8,877 bases of DNA from CAZPAN01 sp964428485. GTDB taxonomy: Bacteria > Actinomycetota > Coriobacteriia > Coriobacteriales > CADBOM01. The translations under genes were made by a program, and so were the position numbers. Positions 1-8,760 of this stretch are shown here, in pieces. Location: the NCBI GenBank assembly GCA_964428485.1, contig CAYRYP010000056.1:1-8877 (forward strand), in the 5' to 3' direction. Positions within the stretch are counted from its first letter, which is position 1. Each line of letters begins with the position of its first letter. The notes below the pieces were generated by a model that made no database searches, was not told where the DNA came from, and worked only from the letters and a program-made list of their open reading frames with translations.

Positions 1-63
1 AAGAACCATTGTCATTAGGATGCCCATAACTTTACTTCGAAGACTTAACTTAGGTAAAGTCAT
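1..63 (-). CDS. N-terminus of an unidentified, probably membrane-anchored protein (runs off the left edge)
   Basis: Twenty-one open codons run from an ATG to the window edge without a stop. The ATG is preceded by AAAAAAGGAG with a 10-nt spacer, a good ribosome binding site, and this decides the start. The peptide begins with a short basic stretch (Lys5, Arg9, Lys11) followed by an unbroken hydrophobic run, VMGILMTMVL. That is how an inside-positive signal anchor or first transmembrane helix begins. Such N-termini are common in sensor kinases, methyl-accepting chemotaxis proteins and diguanylate cyclases, but the visible part is too short to choose a family. It has its own upstream spacer with a possible promoter, and a hairpin separates it from the 199-aa gene, so it is probably a separate transcription unit. 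Too short to be sure it is real. Confidence 0.55.
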   Translation of the reverse strand, partial: MTLPKLSLRSKVMGILMTMVL

Positions 64-138
64 AAGGGATCGTCTCCTTTTTTGATTGCACGCATACCTA
101 AAATCCCCAGCAGAAATGGTTTTATGCAGATTTTCTTG

Positions 139-167
139 ATTGTACTACTCGGGTTGTTTTAAAAATG
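139..167 (-). promoter_or_regulatory. Candidate promoter for the gene at the left edge
   Basis: On the minus strand the hexamer TACAAT (139-144) matches the -10 consensus at five of six positions. A weak -35-like CATTTT lies 17 bp upstream (162-167). It sits in an AT-rich spacer about 75 bp before the ATG of the left-edge gene. The -35 match is poor, so this is only a candidate. The rest of the 64-245 spacer shows no gene. A short GC-rich block near 186-199 (reading CTCCGCCCCCACGCC on the minus strand) stands out from its AT-rich surroundings and could be a protein-binding site, with no further support. Confidence 0.3.
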
Positions 168-243
168 TTTCTATTTAGATACACGGCGTGGGGGCGGAGT
201 TTTATCGGACCAAAGATGCATCATGCTCAGCACACCAAGACAT

Positions 244-281
244 AAGTCGGCCCGCCAGAAGAAGATCCGACGGGCCGACCT
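244..281 (-). terminator. Probable terminator downstream of the 199-aa gene
   Basis: A perfect 9-bp GC-rich stem, GTCGGCCCG (246-254) with CGGGCCGAC (271-279), encloses a 16-nt loop. It begins about 25 bp after the stop codon of the 199-aa gene. The minus-strand sequence after the stem is only mildly T-rich (TTATGTCTTGG), so as an intrinsic terminator it is weak. It may instead protect the mRNA 3' end. Its position between two minus-strand genes favours a 3'-end role. Confidence 0.55.
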
Positions 282-303
282 GTTGATATCGCTGCAGTAG
301 GAA

Positions 304-903
304 CTAGATGGAGAGCGTTCCCTCGGAGGTGGAGATCACGCAGGTAGCGATCATGCAGTATCCCCACTGAGCGTTGGTGGAAATATCGATGCGGGCGACG
401 TCGATCTTGCCATTGTTCTGGAACTCAGCGATCCTCTCCTGGTCATCGACCTTCACGGAGTAGCTGTAATTGGTGAGAATCTTGAAATCTCCCTTGACAC
501 CAGTGCCGAAGCTGATGAAGCGGAAGTTGTACACAAGATCCTTGATGATGGCATCGCCGCCGGTCTTGTTGAGGGCCATGTCGTAGTACCACTCCATGCG
601 GTTGCGGTCCCAGACACCCTTGCACTCCAGGATGGTCTCGACGTCGACATCAATGCCGGCACCGGACTTGGAGTATTTGATCTTGCCGTTGCCCTGCAGG
701 GCGCCGTCGTCGGAGACGGAGACCTCGTCGCTGCCAATAGCGGTGAGAGCGTTAATAACGGTGCCGATCTCGGCATCCGGGATGACGTCTCCACAGATGT
801 GGGCGTCCATAAACGCGACCATATCGGCGTAAGCTTGCTCAGCAGAAATCTGCGGCTCGCCCGCGTCGGAGATGCTAGCAATTGCGCTGAATTCCTTGGC
901 CAT
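304..903 (-). CDS. Hypothetical protein, 199 aa, unrecognised family
   Basis: I do not recognise this protein. The start is set by an excellent ribosome binding site: GGAGG at 912-916 with an 8-nt spacer to the ATG. The frame stays open upstream to a GTG at 1068, but that extension runs through a strong hairpin and reads as low-quality coding sequence, so I reject it. The protein shows no signal peptide and no transmembrane segment, so it is probably cytoplasmic. Residues about 20-57 look helical (SAEQAYADMVAFMDAHI, then AEIGTVINALTAI). Residues about 60-190 alternate hydrophobic and polar residues like a beta-rich domain, with aromatic clusters (WYYDM near 105, YNFRFISF near 125, TNYSYSV near 144). 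It has four cysteines (37, 94, 183, 188) but no clear metal motif. It lies after the purine phosphorylase, beyond two inverted repeats, and has its own strong ribosome binding site. Function unknown. Confidence 0.8.
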   Translation of the reverse strand: MAKEFSAIASISDAGEPQISAEQAYADMVAFMDAHICGDVIPDAEIGTVINALTAIGSDEVSVSDDGALQGNGKIKYSKSGAGIDVDVETILECKGVWDRNRMEWYYDMALNKTGGDAIIKDLVYNFRFISFGTGVKGDFKILTNYSYSVKVDDQERIAEFQNNGKIDVARIDISTNAQWGYCMIATCVISTSEGTLSI

Positions 904-922
904 TGGTTTTGCCTCCACTCTA

Positions 923-985
923 TATTGAAAACTGAAAAGTCTGGTATCGCCGAGGGCCCGTTTCCGGACCCTCTCCGGCGATACC
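923..985 (-). terminator. Terminator-like hairpin in the leader of the 199-aa gene
   Basis: A 10-bp perfect stem, GGTATCGCCG (943-952) with CGGCGATACC (976-985), continues after a 3-nt bulge into AGGG/CCCT (953-956 and 969-972). On the minus strand the stem is followed by AGACTTTTCAGTTTTCAATA, a broken T-rich tail. This fits a rho-independent terminator for the upstream purine phosphorylase or chaperone transcript. It ends only about 25 nt before the ribosome binding site of the 199-aa gene, which leaves little room for a separate promoter after it. It may therefore be an attenuator or read-through control point rather than a plain end of transcript. Confidence 0.6.
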
Positions 986-1058
986 GGAACTCCGAACCTC
1001 CTGCAGGTTATCCCAAAAGCAGATACAAGTCCTGCCCATCTTGCTGAGATCTGTTCGA

Positions 1059-1089
1059 TTCCGTACACATCTCTAAAACCTGTACGGAA
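1059..1089. repeat. Perfect 9-bp inverted repeat after the purine phosphorylase gene
   Basis: TTCCGTACA (1059-1067) and TGTACGGAA (1081-1089) are perfect reverse complements separated by 13 bp. The repeat begins 6 bp after the purine phosphorylase stop codon. No T-run follows on the minus strand, so it is a poor intrinsic terminator. Half-site centres are 22 bp apart, about two helical turns, which would suit a dimeric DNA-binding protein. It could equally fold as an RNA stem. Its role is not settled by sequence. Confidence 0.55.
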
Positions 1090-1095
1090 AAAGCG

Positions 1096-1908
1096 TCAGG
1101 ACAAAGCGGCCTGCAGCACCTTGCCGATCCTCGCGGACACGTTTCCGGAGACGTTGTTGATGTCGTCGGCGGAGATCCTCTCGTCCAAGACCCCTGCCGC
1201 CATGTTAGTCACCAGCGACACCCCGAGAACCTCGATGCCGCACGACGAAGCGGCGATCGTCTCCATCACTGTGGACATCCCCACAAGATCGGCCCCCATG
1301 GTCCTAAACGCCCTGATCTCGGCCGGGGTCTCGAACGACGGACCGAGCACGCCTATGTAGACACCCTCGGCCAGCTCCACTCCATCCTTGCGCGCCGCGG
1401 CGAGAACCCTCTCGCGAAGCCTCGGGGAGTAAGCGTAGGTCATGTCCGGACACGCGGTTCCGAGCTCGGGGGCGATAGACAGACGCAGGGGATTTGCGCC
1501 GGTGAAGTTGATGTGGTCGCGGATAAGCACCAGATCCTCCACCGAATAGGCGGTGTTGATGGCTCCGGCGGCGTTGGTAATCGCAAGCGTGGAGACCCCA
1601 AGCCTCGACATCACAAAGATCGGGAACGCCACCTGCTCGGCGGTGTACCCCTCATACATGTGTATGCGTCCCTGCATCGCCACAGCCATGCGGCCGAAGA
1701 GGTGGCCCAGCACGAACCTGCCGGGATGCACCGGGTTCGTGCTGGGGTTCATTCCGGGAACCTCCGAATAGGGTATCTCGCAGACAACGTCCATGTTGGA
1801 CACGGCATCGGCAAAGCCGGTGCCCAGCACCACGCCGATCTCCGGCTCGATTCCCGATCTCTCTAAGAGCACCTCTGCGGCGCGCCCGACCTCGGCGTTA
1901 TCGATCAT
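1096..1908 (-). CDS. punA: Purine nucleoside phosphorylase, trimeric type
   Basis: This enzyme splits purine (deoxy)nucleosides with phosphate into base and (deoxy)ribose 1-phosphate, in cytoplasmic purine salvage. The 270-aa length and motif order fit the trimeric PNP family: LGTGFAD (28-34, phosphate loop), GRIHMYEGY (80-88, phosphate and ribose contacts), TNAAG (111-115), GPSFETPAE (189-197), GMST (210-213) and SLVTNMAAG (231-239). Glu193 and Asn235 correspond to the Glu201 and Asn243 of the human enzyme that select 6-oxopurines, so inosine and guanosine are the expected substrates. The phosphate loop has Thr30 where many relatives have Ser. I chose the ATG because AGGAG lies 5 nt before it. 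A GTG two codons upstream overlaps that ribosome binding site. The gene follows clpB after 63 bp with no visible terminator, so it may be read from the chaperone operon. The symbol is by family; pupG and deoD are used elsewhere. Confidence 0.93.
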   Translation of the reverse strand: MIDNAEVGRAAEVLLERSGIEPEIGVVLGTGFADAVSNMDVVCEIPYSEVPGMNPSTNPVHPGRFVLGHLFGRMAVAMQGRIHMYEGYTAEQVAFPIFVMSRLGVSTLAITNAAGAINTAYSVEDLVLIRDHINFTGANPLRLSIAPELGTACPDMTYAYSPRLRERVLAAARKDGVELAEGVYIGVLGPSFETPAEIRAFRTMGADLVGMSTVMETIAASSCGIEVLGVSLVTNMAAGVLDERISADDINNVSGNVSARIGKVLQAALS

Positions 1909-1971
1909 GCTCACTCCTATCCCAGCGGTTTCCCAATCGATTTACGTCACTGCACTCCGAAGTCTCGAGTT

Positions 1972-4674
<2,703 letters not shown>

Positions 4675-4722
4675 CGCTTATCTCCAATCGTCGTGCAGTG
4701 CCGAATGCGGAGACTCGGGGTC

Positions 4723-5112
4723 TCAGTAATCCCAGGGATAGATCCTCGGCTCCTCGTCAACCTTGACGATAGCCTTAATAGTCTCCTTCATGCGCAGATC
4801 GTGGAGTTCCTTCTCCATGCGCTTGTTGGCGCGCTCAAGCTCCTCGATGCGCTTCTCCCTCTGCTCAAGGCGCTCCTCCAAATCAAGGATCCTTATGACT
4901 CCGGCAAGATTAATACCCTCGTCGGTAAGGTCACCTATGAGCCCCAGTCTCTCGATGTCGGCCCTGGAATACATCCTCGTGTTGCCAGCGGTTCTCTTGG
5001 GAACCACGAGTCCTTTGCTCTCGTATGCGCGGAGCGTCTGGGGATGCACCCCAGTGAGCTCGGCTGCGACACTGATCATGAATAGCGGCCTGTTGTTGTC
5101 TTCCTTTGTCAT
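4723..5112 (-). CDS. hspR: Heat-shock repressor HspR (MerR family)
   Basis: HspR represses the dnaK operon and often clpB. In Streptomyces it binds HAIR operators with DnaK as co-repressor, so free DnaK reports folding stress. The protein has the HspR form of the MerR winged helix-turn-helix at about 12-56: MISVAAELTGVHPQTLRAYE, then GLVVPKRTAGNTRMYSRADIERL. The DEGINLAGV segment (64-72) is also typical. A charged coiled coil for dimerisation runs from about 76 to 108, and the C-terminus is aromatic (RIYPWDY). There is no cysteine, so no metal or redox sensing of the kind seen in other MerR proteins. Length (129 aa) is normal for the family. It starts 9 bp after the dnaJ stop. Its ribosome binding site (GGAAGG, inside the end of dnaJ) is rather far from the ATG, which suggests modest, possibly coupled translation. 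Confidence 0.95.
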   Translation of the reverse strand: MTKEDNNRPLFMISVAAELTGVHPQTLRAYESKGLVVPKRTAGNTRMYSRADIERLGLIGDLTDEGINLAGVIRILDLEERLEQREKRIEELERANKRMEKELHDLRMKETIKAIVKVDEEPRIYPWDY

Positions 5113-5121
5113 GGTCGATCG

Positions 5122-6090
5122 CTACCTTCCAACCATCTCGTCAATGCCGGGTCTGATGCTCCAACCGGCAGCCGAATCCGCTTCCTTCAGCTTCTCTAGG
5201 GCCTCACGCTGCTCGCTGGTGAGACTCTTCGGAACCTCTATGTCTACGGTGATCTTGAAATCGCCGTTGCCGTTTCCCTTAACCTTGGGCGCCCCCTTGC
5301 CAGAGAGGACGAACGTCTTGCCATCCTGGGTCCCAGCAGGGATGGTCAGCTTGACCTTTGCGCCATCGGGGGTGGGAACCGTGAGCTTCGCCCCGAGAGC
5401 CGCCTCCGCAAAGCTGATGGGCAAGCGCATCGTGACGTCTGCGCCCTTCCTCGCAAAAACCGGGTGGGGAAGAATCTTCGTGACAACCAGAAGGTCTCCC
5501 CTCTCGGCACCCTCGGAACCGTAGCCGCCCTTGTGCTTGAACCTGAGCTTCCCGCCATCGACGGCCCCAGCGGGCACCTTGACGAGTATCTCCTCGGTCT
5601 CGCCAGAATCGGGGTTCTTGAACTTGACCTTCTTGCTGCATCCAGAAAACGCCTCGTCGAAGGTGATATCCAGTGTCGTCTGCAGGTCGCGCCCCTTCAC
5701 CTGGCGCGGCTGCCTGCCCGCGCCCTGTGCGGCGGCTCCAAACCCGCCGAAACCTCCGAAGTCGAAGTTGCTGAATATGTCCTCCCACCCGTTTGGCATC
5801 GATCCGCCAGTGGTGGTATATGTCCACGTGCCCCCGTATGGGGAGCCGGCAAAGCCCGATCCGGGACCGCCGGTGGCTCCGTAACGGCCCATCGTGTCGT
5901 ACTGCTCGCGCTTCTCGGGGTCGGAGAGAACCTCGTAGGCGTTGTTTATCTCCTTGAACGTCTCCTCGTCTCCACCTGTGTCGGGATGATGCTTCCTCGC
6001 GAGCTTTCGGTAGGCCCTTTTGATCTCATCGGCGGTAGCGTCTCGCTTGACTCCCAATATCTCGTAATAGTCCTTCTGCTTGGTTGTCAT
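5122..6090 (-). CDS. dnaJ: J-domain co-chaperone, class B DnaJ (CbpA-like, no zinc fingers)
   Basis: It delivers substrates to DnaK and stimulates its ATPase. The J domain spans about 7-66, with the essential HPD at 35-37 and a basic helix II (KRAYRKLARK). A Gly/Phe-rich linker follows (about 71-125, with FGGFGGFG at 111-118). Two C-terminal substrate-binding domains start with GRDLQTTLDITFDEAFSG (133-150) and include VKVPAGAVDGG (170-180), GDLLVV (198-203) and LTIPAGTQDGK (248-258). The four CXXCXGXG zinc repeats of class A DnaJ are absent: the text runs straight from SGCSKKV to the strand before VKVPAG, and the whole protein has one cysteine. It is therefore class B, about 50 residues shorter than class A. 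GAGG lies 9 nt before the ATG. The symbol follows operon position; cbpA or dnaJ2 would also fit. Confidence 0.95.
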   Translation of the reverse strand: MTTKQKDYYEILGVKRDATADEIKRAYRKLARKHHPDTGGDEETFKEINNAYEVLSDPEKREQYDTMGRYGATGGPGSGFAGSPYGGTWTYTTTGGSMPNGWEDIFSNFDFGGFGGFGAAAQGAGRQPRQVKGRDLQTTLDITFDEAFSGCSKKVKFKNPDSGETEEILVKVPAGAVDGGKLRFKHKGGYGSEGAERGDLLVVTKILPHPVFARKGADVTMRLPISFAEAALGAKLTVPTPDGAKVKLTIPAGTQDGKTFVLSGKGAPKVKGNGNGDFKITVDIEVPKSLTSEQREALEKLKEADSAAGWSIRPGIDEMVGR

Positions 6091-6116
6091 CGTCGGTTAC
6101 CTCGATATTCAACCGC

Positions 6117-6136
6117 GCCGATCCCGATGGATCGGC
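6117..6136. repeat. Compact hairpin just upstream of dnaJ
   Basis: GCCGATCC (6117-6124) and GGATCGGC (6129-6136) are perfect reverse complements with a 4-nt loop, a very stable small stem. It ends 13 nt before the GAGG ribosome binding site of dnaJ (6100-6103) on the minus-strand transcript. It does not cover that site, and no T-run follows, so it is not a terminator. It may stabilise or mark an RNA processing end. Confidence 0.6.
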
Positions 6137-6170
6137 TGGCCCCTCGTGCCTTTAGGCTCTGTCTCGTCTG

Positions 6171-6201
6171 GGGGGTGGCCACGCAATGCGCACCCACCCC
6201 C
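6171..6201. repeat. GC-rich hairpin after grpE
   Basis: GGGGGTGG (6171-6178) and CCACCCCC (6194-6201) are perfect reverse complements with a 15-nt loop. It starts about 10 nt after the grpE stop. On the minus strand it is followed by CAGACGAGACAG with no T-run, so it is unlikely to end transcription fully. Together with the second hairpin it makes the 121-bp grpE-dnaJ spacer unusual next to the 1-bp overlap and the 9-bp and 48-bp gaps elsewhere in the operon. Confidence 0.6.
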
Positions 6202-6211
6202 GTTTCTCTTC

Positions 6212-6838
6212 CTATTCCTGCTCCGTCTCTTCGTCGTCGCCATCCGAGTCCGGTTCCGGCTCCCTTACCGGACCGCCCTTCGTGACCACCACCATCGCCG
6301 GACGGAGTATCTTGCCGCCCATGGTGTAGCCCTTCTGGTAGACCTGGCTGATCGACTCGTCGGGCTGATCCTTGTCGTCCACGGTGGACACCGCCTGGTG
6401 CACCTGGATGTCGAAGGCGTCTCCCGGCTGCGGGTCCACGGCCTCCAGCCCCTCTCGAGACAAGACATCGCAGAGCTTGCTGTACACCGCCCTTACTCCG
6501 GCGATCATCGGGTCATCGTCGCCGCCGGGGGCGTTGTCGATCGCCCTCTCGAGGTCATCGACCACCTGCAAAAGATTGCTCACCAGCTTCTCGGTGGCGC
6601 GATGGCGCTCCTGCTCGCGCTCGGCCGCCGTCCTCTTGCGGTAGTTGTCCCACTCGGCCTGGAGTCTCAGGTACTTGTCCCTCATCTCGGACAGCTCGCT
6701 GGCGGCGTCCGCCTCGGGGGCGGGAGCCTCATCGGCTCCCTGCCCCCCATCGACTACCTGGTTCTCCTCGACCGCAGCCTCGGTCTCTTCCCGAACTTCC
6801 GTGTCCTCGCGCCTGTCGCGATCCTCGGCGGCGGACAT
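6212..6838 (-). CDS. grpE: Nucleotide exchange factor GrpE
   Basis: GrpE is a dimer that releases ADP from DnaK and so completes the Hsp70 cycle. It has an acidic, disordered N-terminus (1-45), then the long dimerisation helix with the family motif DKYLRLQAEWDNYRKRT (54-70). The four-helix bundle spans about 80-130. The beta domain carries the signature FDIQVHQAVSTVDD (142-155) and ends with QKGYTMGGKILRPAMVVV (168-185). Unlike many GrpE proteins that stop near here, it carries a further acidic tail (about 190-208). Length of 208 aa is normal. Its ATG shares one base with the dnaK stop codon (TAATG), and AAGGA lies inside the end of dnaK about 9 nt upstream, so translation is probably coupled to dnaK. 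Confidence 0.97.
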   Translation of the reverse strand: MSAAEDRDRREDTEVREETEAAVEENQVVDGGQGADEAPAPEADAASELSEMRDKYLRLQAEWDNYRKRTAAEREQERHRATEKLVSNLLQVVDDLERAIDNAPGGDDDPMIAGVRAVYSKLCDVLSREGLEAVDPQPGDAFDIQVHQAVSTVDDKDQPDESISQVYQKGYTMGGKILRPAMVVVTKGGPVREPEPDSDGDDEETEQE

Positions 6839-8760
6839 TATTTCTCATCCTTCTCGTCGTCGACTACCTCGTAGTCGGCCTCGACGGTGTCATCGTCGGC
6901 CGGTGCCTGCTGGGCACCTGGCTGCCCCTGTGGCGCTCCCTCCGGAGCACCCTGGGCCGCCTGACTCTGGTAGGCGATCTCGGCGAGCTTGTAGCTTGCG
7001 GTCTGCAGCGCCTCGGTCTTGGCCTTGATGTTATCGATGTCGCCGCTCTCGATCGCAGACTTCAAATCGGCGATCGCGGCCTCGACGCTCGACTTGGTAT
7101 CGGCCGGAACCTTGTCACCGAGCTCGTTGATGGTCTTTTCCGTGGAGTAGATCAGCGAATCCGCGGTGTTGCGGACCTCTGCCTCCTCCTTGCGCTTGGC
7201 ATCCTCGGAGGCGTGGGTTTCGGCGTCCTTAACCATCTGGTCGATCTCCTCGTCAGAGAGCGCGGTGGAGCCGGATATCGTGATCTGCTGCTGCTTACCG
7301 GTTCCGAGATCCTTGGCGGATACGTTCACAATGCCGTTGGCGTCGATGTCGAATGTGACCTCGATCTGCGGCACCCCGCGCGGTGCGGCCGGGATCCCTA
7401 CCAGCTGGAACTTACCCAGGGTCTTGTTGCCAGCGGCCATCTCGCGCTCACCCTGCAGGACGTGGATCTCAACCGAAGTCTGCCCATCCGCTGCGGTGGA
7501 GAAGATCTCGCTCTTGGAGGTCGGGATCGTGGTGTTGCGCTCGATCATCTTGGTCATCACGCCGCCCATGGTCTCGACACCCAGCGAGAGCGGGGTGACA
7601 TCGAGGAGCAGGATGCCCTCGACATCTCCGGCAAGGACACCTCCCTGAACCGCCGCTCCGAGTGCAACGCACTCATCGGGGTTGACCGACATGTTCGGAT
7701 CCTTACCGGTGATCTGCTTGACCAGCTGCTGGACCGCCGGCATACGGGTGGAACCGCCTACCAGCAGAACCTCGGCTATGTCTCCCATGGAGAGACCCGC
7801 ATCACGCATGGCCGCCTCAACCGGCTGCTTGCACCTGTTGAGCAGGTCCTCGGTGATCTTCTCGAACTCAGCACGGGTCAGCGTGTAATCGAGGTGCTTC
7901 GGACCAGCAGCGTCCGCCGTGATGAACGGTAGGTTGATGTTGGACTGCTGGGTCGCGGAGAGCTCGATCTTCGCCTTCTCGGCCGCGTCGCGCAGACGCT
8001 GCAGCGCCATCTTGTCGGCGCGCAGGTCGATGCCGTTGTCGGCCTGGAACTTGTCGGCGAGCCAGTTCATGATCCGCTGATCCCAGTCGTCGCCACCCAG
8101 GTGGTTGTCGCCGGCAGTGGACAGGACCTCAAACACTCCCTCGCTGATCTCCAGGATCGAGACGTCGAAGGTACCTCCGCCGAGGTCGAAGACGAGGATC
8201 TTCTCGTCCTTGTTGACCTTGTCGAGACCGTATGCAAGAGCCGCGGCGGTGGGCTCGTTGATGATCCTTAGAACCTCGAGTCCGGCGATCTTGCCGGCAT
8301 CCTTGGTGGCCTGGCGCTGTGCGTCATTGAAGTACGCCGGGACGGTAATGACCGCCTGGGTGATGGCGCCGCCGGTATGCTTCTCGGCATCTGCCTTGAG
8401 CTTCTGCAGGATCATCGCGGAGATCTCCTCAGGGGTGTACTCCTTGCCCTCGATCACTACATCGCAGCGGCCATCCTTGCCGTTGACCACGTTGTAGGAG
8501 ATGGTGTCACGCTCCGACGAGGTCTCGGAGAAGTTGCGCCCGATGAACCTCTTGATAGAGCTGACCGTGCTCTCCGGATTGGTCACCGCCTGATTCTTGG
8601 CGGCACGCCCGACGACGCGCTCCCCGCCCTGCCTGAACGCGACGACAGAGGGGGTGGTGCGGTCCCCTTCGGCGTTGATGATGATCGTGGGTTCGCCGCC
8701 CTCCATGACGGCCATTGCGGAATTGGTGGTTCCAAGGTCGATTCCAAGAATCTTGCTCAT
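6838..8760 (-). CDS. dnaK: Molecular chaperone DnaK (Hsp70)
   Basis: DnaK is the ATP-driven chaperone that binds exposed hydrophobic peptides, recycled by DnaJ and GrpE. In HspR-bearing actinobacteria it is also the co-repressor of its own operon. The nucleotide-binding domain carries all three Hsp70 signatures: IDLGTTNS (7-14), VFDLGGGTFDVSIL (190-203) and VLLVGGSTRMPAVQQLV (331-347). The interdomain linker LLLDVTPLSLG is at 384-394, the beta-sandwich substrate domain spans about 395-505, and the helical lid about 508-600. A Gln/Gly/Pro-rich tail ends in EADYEVVDDEKDEK. Relative to remembered Bacillus and Mycobacterium DnaK it has about 22 extra residues between positions 75 and 101. The start is the ATG before SKILGIDLG, with AGGAG 8 nt upstream. 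Two in-frame upstream ATGs (8778, 8787) would add MGAMGGAIK, which is not family-like. It is the first gene of the operon. Confidence 0.99.
   Translation of the reverse strand: MSKILGIDLGTTNSAMAVMEGGEPTIIINAEGDRTTPSVVAFRQGGERVVGRAAKNQAVTNPESTVSSIKRFIGRNFSETSSERDTISYNVVNGKDGRCDVVIEGKEYTPEEISAMILQKLKADAEKHTGGAITQAVITVPAYFNDAQRQATKDAGKIAGLEVLRIINEPTAAALAYGLDKVNKDEKILVFDLGGGTFDVSILEISEGVFEVLSTAGDNHLGGDDWDQRIMNWLADKFQADNGIDLRADKMALQRLRDAAEKAKIELSATQQSNINLPFITADAAGPKHLDYTLTRAEFEKITEDLLNRCKQPVEAAMRDAGLSMGDIAEVLLVGGSTRMPAVQQLVKQITGKDPNMSVNPDECVALGAAVQGGVLAGDVEGILLLDVTPLSLGVETMGGVMTKMIERNTTIPTSKSEIFSTAADGQTSVEIHVLQGEREMAAGNKTLGKFQLVGIPAAPRGVPQIEVTFDIDANGIVNVSAKDLGTGKQQQITISGSTALSDEEIDQMVKDAETHASEDAKRKEEAEVRNTADSLIYSTEKTINELGDKVPADTKSSVEAAIADLKSAIESGDIDNIKAKTEALQTASYKLAEIAYQSQAAQGAPEGAPQGQPGAQQAPADDDTVEADYEVVDDEKDEK

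Noticed and set aside
904..1068. Upstream extension of the 199-aa gene to a GTG at 1068
   Set aside because: The extension would be read through a strong hairpin, is Arg-rich and unlike the rest of the protein, and the internal ATG at 903 has a perfect GGAGG at 8 nt.
1909..1914. GTG start two codons upstream for the purine phosphorylase
   Set aside because: The GTG overlaps the AGGAG ribosome binding site, which is well placed for the ATG at 1908.
4710..4724. Short inverted repeat GAGAC/GTCTC at the end of hspR as a terminator or operator
   Set aside because: Only 5 bp of stem with no T-run and no match to HAIR. Expected by chance in this composition.
5464..6285. Plus-strand open frame of 273 codons across the dnaJ 5' end and the grpE-dnaJ spacer
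   Set aside because: No ribosome binding site or recognisable domain, and it is antisense to well-supported dnaJ and grpE. The spacer part is explained by hairpins.
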